NCBI RefSeq assembly: GCF_020564355.1
Contig: NZ_JAJCRR010000002.1
Span: 372,001 to 436,000 of the forward strand
DNA length: 64,000 nt
Source of the DNA: Lachnospira pectinoschiza
Lineage (GTDB): Bacteria > Bacillota > Clostridia > Lachnospirales > Lachnospiraceae
Direction: 5' to 3'
The translations under genes were made by a program, and so were the position numbers. The first letter of the stretch is position 1, and the number at the start of each line of letters is the position of its first letter. A model generated the notes under the pieces. It was not told where the DNA came from. It ran no database searches and saw nothing but the letters and a program-made list of their open reading frames with translations. Below are positions 9,345-19,529 of the stretch, one piece after another.

Positions 9345-12300
9345 ATGGAAAGGCAGGCGCTATTGAGAAAAAACATTACAAGAGGAAAAAGAATTTTTGC
9401 GGCAGCAGCCGTAGTGACAGCAGTGTGTATGACAACAAATACAGTTGTTCCATTTATGACTTATGCATACGCAGATACAGCGAATATACGTGCAGGGGCA
9501 GTTACTGTTACAAGTGAAAGCCAGCTTCGTCAGGCGTTGCAGGCGGGCAGCAGTTTAATTGTTGTCAGTGGGAGTATTACGGTTGCAGAGGATGCTGCGG
9601 GAACACCTCTTATGATACCGGGAAATGTGACGATAACAGGGGCGGACAGCAACAGTGAACTGATTATCAGAGGTGCAGTACAGCTTACCGGTGATCATGT
9701 TACGATTCAAAATGTAAAATTGCATTTTATTTCCACGAATGCTTTACAAAGCGTCGTACATAGAGAGATTTTTCTGGCTGGACACAGTCTGGTACTGGAT
9801 AGTGTGGATACGTATGTTAAAGGTGGTGCAGGTTCCGGACTGGGAGGTTTTGGGGGAACAGAAGAAGAACTGCTCCCAACAGTCTATGCAGGCGGATTTA
9901 AAAATACGGTTGTCGGACAAAATGCATCATTGACTGTTACCAATGCGGTTGAAAATACAAAGATTCAGGCCGTTTACATGAGCCATGATTCCGGGAGTGA
10001 TGGGAAAACCGCATATACAGGCAGCGCAGAAGTTTATGCAGATGCAAAAACGGTTATTCGTGAAGGAATTCATACAGAAAATAACAGCTGTGCAGATATT
10101 ACGCTGAAAGGCATGGGAGAGAGTATTATTGCCAGTGCGAAAATAAAAGATTTTTACGGCAATGAAAACACCAGTCTGACCTTACAGAAATGTTCTGTAG
10201 ACGGCAATATCCAGAATGTTGAAAATGTTATATTGGATGATGAAGCGGAACTGTGCCTGGTATCCGGCAGTTTAAAAAATATAGAGGTAAAAAATAAAGC
10301 CTCTTTAAATCTGACAGAGTATGATGAAAGTATCTTCGTTGAAATTAAAGGAAATTTCACCGGAAATCAGACGTCAGACAATATCGCAGACGGCTATATT
10401 GTATTAAAAAAGGATAATCAGGTCATTATTGATAAGGATGTAACAGGTACAACAAAGGCGGCAGTCGGTAATAAGCTGTTTCCATCCGTTTTCACGGAAG
10501 GTTATACTTATATAACGGCGCAGGGCAAGGCAGCTAAGGAAAGCTTTGCACCGGCAAAAGCAGGCTGGTTTTTTAAATATACCGTGGATACACAGTCGAA
10601 CTGGACAGCAACGACAAAGCAGCCGGAGGAAGAAGACTTATCTGTTGGCAGACTGGTGATTCAGTCTGCACCGCAAACGGTAAATATCAACCGCATTTTC
10701 CAAAAGGAAGACGGCTCAATTCCTGATGACACGGTGTATTTTGATATTGACTGTTATAACAGTCAGGGAGTATTAATGGACGGTGCTGATGTGACCGACT
10801 GGCTTGGAAGCAGTGTTTTGGTTATGAAAACGTCACTTTGGGAAAGTGAAGATGCGGAAAGTCTGAATGAAACCAATTGGGGCGAAGCTGTCGCGCTGGT
10901 AACGGACGGAGAGAATTATCCAAACCGTTATTTTTTAGAAGCATATCCGGGGGCAAAGACGGGAACATATACTTTTTTATTTTTCCCGAACGGATATGAT
11001 GAAGGCGATATTGAAACAGTCGGCGCGGTAAAAGCCCAGAAAGATAAGATATTTGCAGAATGTACGGTGGAATTTACCGATAAAGATATTGAACCGGTGC
11101 AGAAGCATCAGGTGATTGTAGGCAATGGAACCGGTTCGGGAGAATATGCAGCAGGCGACATTGTCACTATAACTGCGGCAGGTGCGGCACAGGGTATGGC
11201 ATTTGACCGGTGGGCAGGCAATACTGCACTTGATTTTACAGAGAACACGGACAGCCATTCAGCAACAGCTGTATTTATCATGCCGGACGGTGATGTCGAA
11301 ATCAATGCAGAATATAAAGACATTTCGGCTCCGACAGGAGAGATTACCGTATCAACAAATAAGTGGAACGTATTCTGCAATGCAGTGACATTTGGAAAGT
11401 TTTTCAAGGAAAGACAGGAAGTCGGTATTCATGCAGATGATCTGGGGCTGGGTATCGATAAGGTTTTTTATCTGATTTCAGAGGAAGCAAAGACGTTGGA
11501 AGAAGTGCAAAATATTCAGGCTTCAGACTGGACGGTTTACGAACAGCGTTTTGCAATTGATCCGGATAAAAAATGTATTGTTTATGTTAAAATTACAGAT
11601 AAGGGCGGTAATACAGCCTATCTGTCTACAGACGGACTGGTATTTGACGGTTCTTCACCGGTTATCAGCGGCATAAAGCATAATGAAACATACGGCGGCA
11701 GTGTTCAGTTTACGGTAAACGATGACAATCTGGACTATGTGGAGATTGACGGTGTTTTAGCAGGTCGTGAAAACGGAGGTTATACGGTCACAGATGTTGA
11801 AGGAGCGCATACAATCACAGCCGTTGATAAAGCCGGAAACCGTACACAGGTAAGCGTTACAATTGTACACGCAACACAGCCAACAACGGAAAGTACAACA
11901 GAAGCGCCAAAGCCAACGGAAGGTACAACAGAAGCGCCAAAGCCAACGCAGAAACCAACGGAAGCGCCGACAGAGGTAACAAAACCGACGGAAGCGCCGA
12001 CCGAGGTGACAAAGCCGACGGAAAAGCCAACGCAGAAGCCGACACAGGCGACGACGGAAAGCACAACCGAAGGTACAACAGAAGCGCCAAAGCCAACGCA
12101 GAAACCGACGGAAGCGCCAACAGAAGTAACGAAACCAACGGAAGCGCCGACAGAAGCCCCGACACAGAAGCCGGAAACAGATGAAAAGGTCATTTATGAA
12201 ATGCGTCAGGATGCAGATGGTAACTGGCATTACTATGCAAATGATACCATTGCAGCGGATTACTGTGGCATGGCAGTAAATGAATACGGCTGGTGGTATA

Positions 12301-13055
12301 TCAAGAATGGTGATGTAGACTTTACATATACAGGTATGGCATGCAATGAGTACGGCTGGTGGTACTTCAACAACGGACAGCTGGATACGACATTTTACGG
12401 TCTTGCAAACAATGAATATGGAACATGGTTCTATACGGACGGACAGTTAAATTTCGGTTTTACAGGGATGATTATTCCGGATGACGAGTGGCTCTATGTT
12501 CAGAACGGACAGGTACTGACAGATTATACCGGAATGGCATTAAACGACTACGGCTGGTGGTACTTTAACAATGGCAGAATTGATTTTGTATATATCGGGA
12601 TGGCGGCAAATGAATACGGCTGGTGGTATTTTAACAACGGACAGATTGATTTTGGCTATAACGGTTTTGCCGCAAATGAATATGGTACATGGCTGTTTAC
12701 AAACGGTATTTTAAATACGGGATTTACCGGTATGACATTAAATGGTGGTACATGGGTATATGTTACAGATGGATATATCAGTGACACTTATACCGGAATG
12801 GCATTAAATGAATATGGCTGGTGGTACTTTAACAATGGCACACTGGATTTTAACTATACCGGAATGGCTTTAAATGAGTACGGCTGGTGGTATTTTAAGA
12901 ATGGACAGCTGGATTTAGGATTTACCGGTATTGGCAGTAATGAATACGGTGACTGGTTCTTTAAGGACGGGAGAATCGCTTTTGAGTACACAGGAAGCTA
13001 TAATGATGGCGGACAATGGTATATGGTAAATAGCGGTTTTGCCAGTAAAATATAA
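9345..13055 (+). CDS. Large secreted surface protein with beta-helix-like region, Pro/Thr linker and C-terminal NEYGWWY repeats
   Basis: 1236 residues. A basic start and hydrophobic segment ending TYAYA form a Sec signal peptide. Residues about 45-340 resemble a right-handed beta-helix (ordered short strands such as LIVVSGSITV and VTIQNVKLHF). Residues about 587-655 are an InlB/Big-type repeat (HQVIVGNGTGSGEY to DGDVEINAEY), followed by Ig-like modules. Residues about 843-945 are a TEAPKPT/PTEVTK linker. The C-terminus is some 12-13 copies of a 22-residue aromatic/Gly repeat (NEYGWWYFNNG), comparable to cell-wall-binding repeats. No LPXTG or SLH motif is present, so the repeats probably attach it to the envelope (inference). 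The ATG at 9345 has no clear RBS; a TTG at 9363 after GGAAAGG is an equally good start. Confidence 0.85.
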   Translation: MERQALLRKNITRGKRIFAAAAVVTAVCMTTNTVVPFMTYAYADTANIRAGAVTVTSESQLRQALQAGSSLIVVSGSITVAEDAAGTPLMIPGNVTITGADSNSELIIRGAVQLTGDHVTIQNVKLHFISTNALQSVVHREIFLAGHSLVLDSVDTYVKGGAGSGLGGFGGTEEELLPTVYAGGFKNTVVGQNASLTVTNAVENTKIQAVYMSHDSGSDGKTAYTGSAEVYADAKTVIREGIHTENNSCADITLKGMGESIIASAKIKDFYGNENTSLTLQKCSVDGNIQNVENVILDDEAELCLVSGSLKNIEVKNKASLNLTEYDESIFVEIKGNFTGNQTSDNIADGYIVLKKDNQVIIDKDVTGTTKAAVGNKLFPSVFTEGYTYITAQGKAAKESFAPAKAGWFFKYTVDTQSNWTATTKQPEEEDLSVGRLVIQSAPQTVNINRIFQKEDGSIPDDTVYFDIDCYNSQGVLMDGADVTDWLGSSVLVMKTSLWESEDAESLNETNWGEAVALVTDGENYPNRYFLEAYPGAKTGTYTFLFFPNGYDEGDIETVGAVKAQKDKIFAECTVEFTDKDIEPVQKHQVIVGNGTGSGEYAAGDIVTITAAGAAQGMAFDRWAGNTALDFTENTDSHSATAVFIMPDGDVEINAEYKDISAPTGEITVSTNKWNVFCNAVTFGKFFKERQEVGIHADDLGLGIDKVFYLISEEAKTLEEVQNIQASDWTVYEQRFAIDPDKKCIVYVKITDKGGNTAYLSTDGLVFDGSSPVISGIKHNETYGGSVQFTVNDDNLDYVEIDGVLAGRENGGYTVTDVEGAHTITAVDKAGNRTQVSVTIVHATQPTTESTTEAPKPTEGTTEAPKPTQKPTEAPTEVTKPTEAPTEVTKPTEKPTQKPTQATTESTTEGTTEAPKPTQKPTEAPTEVTKPTEAPTEAPTQKPETDEKVIYEMRQDADGNWHYYANDTIAADYCGMAVNEYGWWYIKNGDVDFTYTGMACNEYGWWYFNNGQLDTTFYGLANNEYGTWFYTDGQLNFGFTGMIIPDDEWLYVQNGQVLTDYTGMALNDYGWWYFNNGRIDFVYIGMAANEYGWWYFNNGQIDFGYNGFAANEYGTWLFTNGILNTGFTGMTLNGGTWVYVTDGYISDTYTGMALNEYGWWYFNNGTLDFNYTGMALNEYGWWYFKNGQLDLGFTGIGSNEYGDWFFKDGRIAFEYTGSYNDGGQWYMVNSGFASKI

Positions 13056-13069
13056 TAAAATCATGGGAA

Positions 13070-13105
13070 TGGAGCAGAAATCCAATATGGAACTGCTCCA
13101 TTTTT
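13070..13105 (+). terminator. Intrinsic terminator of the surface protein gene
   Basis: Perfect 8-bp stem TGGAGCAG / CTGCTCCA with T5 after it, 15 bases past the stop codon. Confidence 0.85.
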
Positions 13106-13112
13106 AAAAAAA

Positions 13113-13155
13113 TTGGCACTCCGGTATTGACAGTACTAATAATAGGTGCTATAGT
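13113..13155 (+). promoter_or_regulatory. CIRCE-like operator with embedded sigma-A promoter (copy 1)
   Basis: TTGGCACTC (13113-13121), 9 bases, CAGTACTAA (13131-13139): 15 of 18 arm positions match the HrcA-binding CIRCE consensus TTAGCACTC-N9-GAGTGCTAA. A promoter TTGACA (13127-13132), 17 bp, TATAGT (13150-13155) lies inside and after it, in the same arrangement as the copy before clpB. The first gene downstream is a 40-codon ORF. Confidence 0.7.
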
Positions 13156-13186
13156 ACAGATAGAACAAAAGAGAAAGCAAAGTAAG

Positions 13187-13255
13187 TTGAAAACAGCAGA
13201 TGTTTTACAATTAAAGGCTGATACAGTTTCATATGAGGCTGCTCAACATAAATGA
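13187..13255 (+). CDS. Possible 22-residue peptide ORF
   Basis: A TTG-initiated frame coding for about 22 residues (MKTADVLQLKADTVSYEAAQ, then HK) lies in the transcript started by the first CIRCE-like promoter, about 10 bases after a GAGAAAGC stretch. It is too short to prove; it may be leader RNA rather than a gene. Confidence 0.25.
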   Translation: MKTADVLQLKADTVSYEAAQHK

Positions 13256-13280
13256 ATGAATATGAAAGGAAGCGATTGTT

Positions 13281-13403
13281 ATGGATAAGAATCCAAAACA
13301 TCCATTAAAAAAGAAGAAAGTTGTACAGAAGGTGAATGCAACTGCAAACCATATGGAAGGTGAGCAGGAAGTTTCATCAAAGCATAAAAAACACACATAT
13401 TAG
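13281..13403 (+). CDS. Small basic Lys/His-rich protein, CIRCE-controlled candidate
   Basis: A 40-residue ORF with its own RBS (GAAAGGAAG, 8-10 bases before the ATG), beginning MDKNPKHPLKKKKVVQKV and ending SSKHKKHTY. It is framed by a CIRCE-like promoter upstream and a strong terminator immediately downstream, so it looks like a complete single-gene transcription unit. The composition (about one third Lys or His) suggests a cytoplasmic nucleic-acid- or ribosome-interacting peptide, but I recognise no family. If the operator is functional, HrcA would repress it and heat or misfolding stress would induce it together with clpB. Confidence 0.6.
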   Translation: MDKNPKHPLKKKKVVQKVNATANHMEGEQEVSSKHKKHTY

Positions 13404-13410
13404 TTGAGTG

Positions 13411-13452
13411 AAAAATCCCACAGGCTGCGAAATGACGACCTGTGGGATTTTT
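13411..13452 (+). terminator. Intrinsic terminator of the small CIRCE-linked gene
   Basis: 13-bp stem AAAATCCCACAGG / CCTGTGGGATTTT with T-run, starting 8 bases after the stop. The flanking A and T runs make it capable of acting in both directions. Confidence 0.88.
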
Positions 13453-13526
13453 ATGTGTGCTTTGCGGTCACGTTTTACAAAGCAGGAATTGGTGTCAAAC
13501 AGCAAAAATAGCAGTTTTTCAAAAAA

Positions 13527-13569
13527 TTAGCACTCACCTCTTGACAGTGCTAACAACATGTGATATAAC
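13527..13569 (+). promoter_or_regulatory. CIRCE operator and sigma-A promoter of clpB (copy 2)
   Basis: TTAGCACTC (13527-13535), 9 bases, CAGTGCTAA (13545-13553): 17 of 18 arm positions match the HrcA consensus. The promoter TTGACA (13541-13546), 17 bp, TATAAC (13564-13569) overlaps the operator's right half, the usual geometry for repression. No CtsR heptad repeat was found, so clpB here is placed under HrcA rather than CtsR. Confidence 0.9.
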
Positions 13570-13723
13570 ACAATTAAGCCTTGTGTGTTACATAACAAAT
13601 AGAACAATAAAGCAGCAATCATAAAAACAAAAATCCTGCATGAATCGAAGAAGAAAAAGGCTGGCAGGAATGGTTTCAAAGTGATTGTATACAATAGAGA
13701 ATGAGAAAAAGGAGGCAGAAACT

Positions 13724-16333
13724 ATGAACATTAACAAGTTTACACAGAAGTCCATTGAAGCGGTGAACCAGTGTGAAAAGATTGCTTACGATTATGGCAA
13801 TCAGGAAATTGACCAGGAACATTTTCTTTACAGCTTAATGACAATAGACGATAGTCTGATTGCAAACCTGATTGAAAAAATGCAGATTAATAAAGAAGCA
13901 TTTATTTCCAATATTGAAACACTGCTTTCACAAAAAACAAAAGTATCCGGAAACGTACAGCTTTACGTGAGCAATGACTTAAACAAAGTATTAATCAATG
14001 CTGAAGACGAAGCAAAGCGCATGGGAGATGCGTATGTATCTGTTGAACATCTGATGCTGGCAATGATTGCATCACCCAATAAGCAGATTAAGCAGCTCTT
14101 TAAGACCTACGGTATTACAAGAGATTCGTTCCTTTCCGTATTGGCAACGGTCCGTGGTAATCAGTCCGTAACAAGTGATAACCCGGAAGCAACGTATGAC
14201 ACACTGGCAAAATACGGACAGGATTTAGTTGAAAAGGCAAAGTCCGGTAAGTTAGACCCGGTTATCGGCAGGGATAATGAAATCCGTAATGTTATCCGGA
14301 TTCTTTCAAGAAAAACAAAAAACAATCCGGTGCTGATTGGTGAACCGGGTGTTGGTAAAACAGCCGTTGTCGAAGGTCTGGCAGAACGGATTGTCCGTGG
14401 CGATGTACCGGAGGGCTTAAAGGATAAGAAAATCTTTGCGCTGGATATGGGCGCACTGGTAGCCGGTGCGAAGTATCGTGGCGAATTTGAGGAACGTTTG
14501 AAAGCGGTGCTTGATGAAGTCAAGAAAAGCGAAGGGCAGATTATTCTGTTTATCGATGAAATTCATACAATTGTCGGAGCCGGTAAGACAGAAGGCTCTA
14601 TGGATGCAGGCAATATGTTAAAGCCAATGCTTGCGCGTGGTGAACTCCACTGTATCGGTGCAACAACACTGGATGAACACCGTCAGTACATTGAAAAAGA
14701 TGCGGCACTGGAAAGACGGTTCCAGCCGGTTATGGTTGATGAACCGACCGTTGAAGATACCATTTCTATCTTACGTGGTTTGAAAGACCGTTATGAAGTA
14801 TATCACGGTGTAAAAATTACAGACGGCGCACTGGTATCTGCGGCAACCCTTTCAGACCGTTACATTTCCGACAGATTCCTGCCGGATAAAGCAATCGACC
14901 TTGTCGATGAAGCCTGCGCAATGATTAAGACCGAACTGGATTCTATGCCGGCTGAGCTTGATGAATTACAGCGTAAGGTCATGCAGTTAGAAATTGAAGA
15001 AGCTGCATTGAAGAAAGAAACCGACAATCTCAGTAAGGAACGTCTGGAAGCCTTGCAGAAGGAATTATCGGAAATGCGTTCTGAATTTAAACAGCAGAAG
15101 GCAAAGTGGGACAATGAAAAGTCCAGTGTTGACCAGATTAGCAAGATCAAAGAAGAGTTAGAACAGGTCAACCATGAGATTGACGAAGCTAAGAGAAATT
15201 ACGATTTGGAAAAGGCGGCACAGTTACAGTACGGCAGACTGCCGGAGGTTCAGAAACGTCTGGAAGAGGCCGAAAAGAAGGTACAGAATAAAAATCTGGA
15301 TTTGGTACATGAGAGTGTTACCGAAGAAGAAATTGCAAAGATTATTTCCAGATGGACAGGAATCCCGGTTGCCAAGTTAAGCGAATCTGAACGGGAAAAG
15401 ACCCTGAATCTGGACACACTTCTGCATAAGAGAGTTGTTGGACAGGACGAGGCTGTTACGAAAGTAACAGAGGCAATTATCCGTTCAAAGGCAGGCATTA
15501 AAGACCCGACCAAACCGATTGGTTCATTTCTGTTCTTAGGACCTACCGGTGTCGGTAAGACAGAGCTTGCAAAGACACTGGCAGAGAGCCTGTTTGATGA
15601 TGAAAGCAATATTGTCCGTCTTGATATGTCAGAGTACATGGAGAAATATTCTGTTTCGAGATTAATCGGAGCGCCTCCGGGATATGTCGGATACGATGAA
15701 GGCGGTCAGCTGACTGAGGCAGTCAGAAGAAAACCGTATTCTGTTGTTCTTTTTGATGAAATTGAAAAGGCGCACCCGGATGTATTCAATGTATTGTTAC
15801 AGGTACTTGATGACGGACGAATCACCGATTCGCAGGGCAGAACGGTAGACTTTAAGAATACAATTATTATTATGACAAGTAATATCGGTTCAACCTATCT
15901 GCTGGACGGTATTGATGAAAACGGCGGCATTAAGCAGGAAACAGAAGAACTCGTTATGAACGATTTGCGCGGACATTTCAGACCGGAATTTTTAAACCGT
16001 CTGGACGAGATTATTCTGTTCAAGCCGCTCACAAAAGACAATATCGGCAATATCATTCATCTGCTGATTGCAGACGTCAACAGACGTCTGGCAGACAAGG
16101 AATTGCAGGTACGTCTGACAGATGCGGCAGAAAGCTATATTACAGAACACGGCTTTGACCCGATGTACGGCGCAAGACCGTTAAAGCGTTACGTTCAAAA
16201 GACGGTAGAAACACTGGCGGCAAAGTTAATCTTAAAGGGTGACATCAATACGGGTGATGACATTGTGATTGATGTTGTAAACGGTGAACTTACGGCAAGA
16301 GCCGAGGGCAGAAAAGCCATCGAAGAAAAATAA
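13724..16333 (+). CDS. clpB: ATP-dependent disaggregase chaperone ClpB
   Basis: An 869-residue Hsp100 protein of normal ClpB length. Order: N-terminal Clp-N repeats (about 1-150), first AAA+ domain with Walker A GEPGVGKT and FIDEIHT, a long coiled-coil middle domain (about 400-525) that distinguishes ClpB from ClpA/ClpC, second AAA+ domain with GPTGVGKTE and [14 protein letters not shown], and the ClpB D2-small domain. It extracts polypeptides from aggregates with DnaK. The ATG at 13724 follows AAAGGAGG; a longer frame to 13685 lacks an RBS. The CIRCE promoter about 155-200 bases upstream predicts HrcA-controlled heat-shock expression. Confidence 0.97.
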   Translation: MNINKFTQKSIEAVNQCEKIAYDYGNQEIDQEHFLYSLMTIDDSLIANLIEKMQINKEAFISNIETLLSQKTKVSGNVQLYVSNDLNKVLINAEDEAKRMGDAYVSVEHLMLAMIASPNKQIKQLFKTYGITRDSFLSVLATVRGNQSVTSDNPEATYDTLAKYGQDLVEKAKSGKLDPVIGRDNEIRNVIRILSRKTKNNPVLIGEPGVGKTAVVEGLAERIVRGDVPEGLKDKKIFALDMGALVAGAKYRGEFEERLKAVLDEVKKSEGQIILFIDEIHTIVGAGKTEGSMDAGNMLKPMLARGELHCIGATTLDEHRQYIEKDAALERRFQPVMVDEPTVEDTISILRGLKDRYEVYHGVKITDGALVSAATLSDRYISDRFLPDKAIDLVDEACAMIKTELDSMPAELDELQRKVMQLEIEEAALKKETDNLSKERLEALQKELSEMRSEFKQQKAKWDNEKSSVDQISKIKEELEQVNHEIDEAKRNYDLEKAAQLQYGRLPEVQKRLEEAEKKVQNKNLDLVHESVTEEEIAKIISRWTGIPVAKLSESEREKTLNLDTLLHKRVVGQDEAVTKVTEAIIRSKAGIKDPTKPIGSFLFLGPTGVGKTELAKTLAESLFDDESNIVRLDMSEYMEKYSVSRLIGAPPGYVGYDEGGQLTEAVRRKPYSVVLFDEIEKAHPDVFNVLLQVLDDGRITDSQGRTVDFKNTIIIMTSNIGSTYLLDGIDENGGIKQETEELVMNDLRGHFRPEFLNRLDEIILFKPLTKDNIGNIIHLLIADVNRRLADKELQVRLTDAAESYITEHGFDPMYGARPLKRYVQKTVETLAAKLILKGDINTGDDIVIDVVNGELTARAEGRKAIEEK

Positions 16334-16374
16334 AACGGCAGTAAAGAGCATAAGATTATAAAAAACAAAGAAAA

Positions 16375-16415
16375 GGCGGGTGGTACTGTTATATTTCAGT
16401 GCCACCCGCTTTTTA
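16375..16415 (+). terminator. Intrinsic terminator of clpB
   Basis: Stem GCGGGTGGTACTG / CAGTGCCACCCGC (one G-T pair), loop of 8, then T5. It separates clpB from the convergent DUF4250 gene. Confidence 0.9.
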
Positions 16416-16428
16416 CGTGCGCCAAACA

Positions 16429-16614
16429 TCAGATAAACTGATTGCGTGTAGTATCGTATTCGTAATCAATTCCTTTTAAAGTCTGTACGATTTCCGTTTC
16501 ATCTACCATAAAGGCTTTGCAGAATTCTGAAAGATTCGGATAAAAGTCGCGAAGCTGTGTATTTGTAAATGAAAGCAGCATAACGGGATCTTTTGGTAAC
16601 TGAGCCATAGTCAT
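16429..16614 (-). CDS. DUF4250-type small protein
   Basis: 61 residues (MTMAQLPKDPVMLLSFTNTQ ... ending TTRNQFI). The pattern LPKDPxMLLSxxNxxLRDxY matches what I know of the DUF4250 family, common in Clostridia and of unknown function. The start is the ATG at 16614, seven bases after AAAGGAG; a longer frame to 16683 has no RBS. It is monocistronic and convergent with clpB. Confidence 0.75.
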   Translation of the reverse strand: MTMAQLPKDPVMLLSFTNTQLRDFYPNLSEFCKAFMVDETEIVQTLKGIDYEYDTTRNQFI

Positions 16615-16780
16615 ACAATCTCCTTTTGATACAAAACTGCTTTGAAAGCAGTCTGTGAATTTCTGTTGCCTAGCATACCGCAAAAATCAATCATTTTCAA
16701 GATAAATATTCACTTGTCTTTTGACTTTGTGGTATACTGACGGTAAATAGGCGAATAGATAAATGTGAATGGAGAGCGAT

Positions 16781-19516
16781 ATGATTATTTTAAAAGCGGA
16801 AGGCACACTTGCGGCAGTCTTTCATAAAACAATAAAAGTCATGGAACAGAATGTAGAGTGGAATGAAACATTTGCAATTAATAATAACACGCTGATTCTG
16901 CCCGGTACATTAAAATCGTTGTTTTTCAGTTTTGATAATAAAAAAGTGCTTGGAAATGTCATAGAAGAACCCATTAAAGAAGAACCACGGTTAATGCTTG
17001 GAAATGCCCTGCTTGAAAATACCATTAATTTAGTTCTTTACATATTTGGTAAGTGGGGAAAAATTAAAGGGCTAACCGTTGAAAAGGATTACAGACAGTT
17101 AGAACAACAGATGAATGACATCCTGCGGGAAGTAGAAGTACAGGCATCCTTAGATGCCACGCAGTGCCGTTTCTATCATGAGGGAATACGCATTACCTAT
17201 GAAGAAGTGATTGAGCGGATTTTAGAATACATGAAGCCGGATTATCTAAATGAGGAGGAAGAAGAACAAGACGATACGGAGATTCACGATGTTTCCGACT
17301 GGGAGAAAAAGTATCAGCTCGGATTGTGGCATAAAATTGTCTGGAAATCCTACGAAACCGGTATTAGCAAAAAGAAGTTATCCGCCAAAGAGCGGGCGGC
17401 AGGGCGAATTGGAAATGACTTTTACATCACGGGCTATCAGTGCCCGGAATGTAAAAAGCCAATGTACATGGTGGTTTATCCGAAAAATAAAGAGTTTCAT
17501 ATCGACACGGACGAGGGCAGGGTTATTCTTGCAAGGGCATATACCTGTATGGACTGTCATCGTTTTTATACGCCAAAGCCCTACAAACTGCTGATGGAAG
17601 GCAGTATTTATATGATGGATTTTGAGGACGATAACACGGCGTATGAGGATTATCAGGAACTGCTCGGCGCAGACGGACAGCGTATATCCAACAGCCGGTT
17701 TAACCGTTATGAGAGCAGTGCGCCACAGTCCGATTTTGAAAATGAAGCGGATGACCGTCTGGAAGAACTCTATAACAATATGCCTGAAATGTCTGTAGAA
17801 GAAATTTTTGATATTGCTGACATGCTGGATTCGGAATTCTATCCGCTGTCCCGGCGGGAAGCAATTGAAGAACAGGTAGACAAAGCGGCGGCAGATAAAG
17901 GCATGGACCGTAACGTTCCGCCGAAAAACTGGCAGAAGCACCGGGAAAAAGTGCAGAAAGAAAAACAAAAGAACGAAAAGGCACAAAAGGAAAAAGAGCG
18001 GTCAGAATCTGCGCAGGGACGGTCTGATGAGAAAGAACCGTCAGCAAGATACAGTACGCAGAATCCGCAGGAACAGTGGGATGGCGGACAAGTCAAAGAC
18101 AGGACATTTACGGACAGTCAGACTGTGCCGCAAGACGGAACGAACCGACCGGACAGAACAGCAGACGATTACGTGACATCACAGGACAAAGCTGCACCGT
18201 CTACAGCCGACACCCGGACACAAAAGCAGGGTACACATGTACAGCTACAGACCGGCGGGGCAGACGCACCACAGTCACGCAGAACTTCCGAAGAAGAAAT
18301 TGCGGCTTCCCAGAAGGAAGTGTTGTCTATCGCACTGGCAGCAAAAAACAAAAGCTATGCGGAATTAAAAAAGGCCTATCATACGATTCTTGAAAAAGAC
18401 TGTCCGCAGTCGGTCAAAGATAGTGTGGCAGAAAATGTCAAAGACTGGATGCAGAAGCGCGGTGAGAAAGAACTGCAGGTGTTGGCAGAACATTTCCCAC
18501 AGCAGTATCAAAAGAAAGTCTATCAGCAGTTTCGTCAAAAATTTGAGGAATATAACGATATTGATAATACAAAATATATGAAGCAGCTTGAGGAAAAGCG
18601 TGATTTGGCAGAGCAGAGCGCGTTGAAAGCATTTGTCAACCAGCAGAAAATCCGCCCGGGGGATAGAAAAAAGCTGTTGTCACTGGCAGAAGCAATCCGT
18701 CCTATGGAATATGAAGAAAAGAATAAACAAATCATCATTGACCAGCTAAAAGACCGCGTAAAAGATATTGACAGGAAAGCAATCGAACAAATCTGTCCGG
18801 ACATTTTTGAGATGTCCTTTGACGAGGGGAAAGAAGCCTATCAAAGAATTGCGACAGGAGATTTTCTGCCGGAGCTAAAGACGGATATGTTAGGCAGAAT
18901 CCGCAAGCGGCTTGAAGCCATGAAAAAGGATGAATGCAGAAGTCTTGTCAATAAAATGATTCGCGATACCGGTATTTCGGAGCAGACCATGGAAGGCTTT
19001 TATCCGTATGATATCCGCCGCATGAGCAATGAAGCCTGTGAAGATATCGATGCCATTATTGCAAATAATGCACTCAATACCTATGCGGGCGGAGAAGCAT
19101 TTGAGTATCCGCTTCTGATATTTGATTCAACAAAAGGTGAAAACGGTAAAAAAGGCTTTGTGCTGACACCGGATCATGTCTACTACAACGGCAGTATGAT
19201 GGCGGGAACGGTAAAGGTGCGGAATATCAAGGAATTTTACGCAGAGAGCGGATTGTTCCACAAGGGCATTTATATCCGTACCATGAATAACGGAGAAATG
19301 AAAATTACCGGAAACTACAAGGCAGATAAAGAAAAAATGGAACATTTTCTTGCTAAATTAAACCGCTTTATCCAGTATTTGCAGGAAAAGCCGGAGTCCC
19401 GCAGCGTGGAATACCTTGCCGAAGAAAAGCATCCGGTAAAATGCTGTTACCGCTGCGGTTATGTCTATGAGGGCGGCAATATCTGCCCGAAATGCGGCAG
19501 CCGCAATAACGATTAA
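16781..19516 (+). CDS. Large uncharacterised zinc-ribbon protein with a disordered middle and PH-like C-terminal region
   Basis: 911 residues, no signal peptide or membrane helix, so cytoplasmic. A four-Cys site (YQCPECKKP from residue 221, then TCMDCHRF) looks like a zinc ribbon. Residues about 360-540 are charged and low in complexity (EKQKNEKAQKEKERSE). A helical region follows, then a domain of about 100 residues (LLIFDSTKGENGKKGFVLTP to EHFLAKLNRF) that reads like a bacterial PH-like fold, and a terminal zinc ribbon (CYRCGYVY...CPKCGSR, from about residue 888). The ATG at 16781 follows GGAGAGCG; an in-frame ATG at 16769 has no RBS. The DUF4422 gene starts 13 bases after it, so they probably form an operon. 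I do not recognise the family. Confidence 0.75.
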   Translation: MIILKAEGTLAAVFHKTIKVMEQNVEWNETFAINNNTLILPGTLKSLFFSFDNKKVLGNVIEEPIKEEPRLMLGNALLENTINLVLYIFGKWGKIKGLTVEKDYRQLEQQMNDILREVEVQASLDATQCRFYHEGIRITYEEVIERILEYMKPDYLNEEEEEQDDTEIHDVSDWEKKYQLGLWHKIVWKSYETGISKKKLSAKERAAGRIGNDFYITGYQCPECKKPMYMVVYPKNKEFHIDTDEGRVILARAYTCMDCHRFYTPKPYKLLMEGSIYMMDFEDDNTAYEDYQELLGADGQRISNSRFNRYESSAPQSDFENEADDRLEELYNNMPEMSVEEIFDIADMLDSEFYPLSRREAIEEQVDKAAADKGMDRNVPPKNWQKHREKVQKEKQKNEKAQKEKERSESAQGRSDEKEPSARYSTQNPQEQWDGGQVKDRTFTDSQTVPQDGTNRPDRTADDYVTSQDKAAPSTADTRTQKQGTHVQLQTGGADAPQSRRTSEEEIAASQKEVLSIALAAKNKSYAELKKAYHTILEKDCPQSVKDSVAENVKDWMQKRGEKELQVLAEHFPQQYQKKVYQQFRQKFEEYNDIDNTKYMKQLEEKRDLAEQSALKAFVNQQKIRPGDRKKLLSLAEAIRPMEYEEKNKQIIIDQLKDRVKDIDRKAIEQICPDIFEMSFDEGKEAYQRIATGDFLPELKTDMLGRIRKRLEAMKKDECRSLVNKMIRDTGISEQTMEGFYPYDIRRMSNEACEDIDAIIANNALNTYAGGEAFEYPLLIFDSTKGENGKKGFVLTPDHVYYNGSMMAGTVKVRNIKEFYAESGLFHKGIYIRTMNNGEMKITGNYKADKEKMEHFLAKLNRFIQYLQEKPESRSVEYLAEEKHPVKCCYRCGYVYEGGNICPKCGSRNND

Positions 19517-19529
19517 AAGGAGTATACAA

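Noticed and set aside
11757..12230. Minus-strand open frames of Arg/Phe- or Val/Ser-rich repeats
   Set aside because: They are antisense readings of the Pro/Thr-rich linker of the surface protein; low-complexity shadows.
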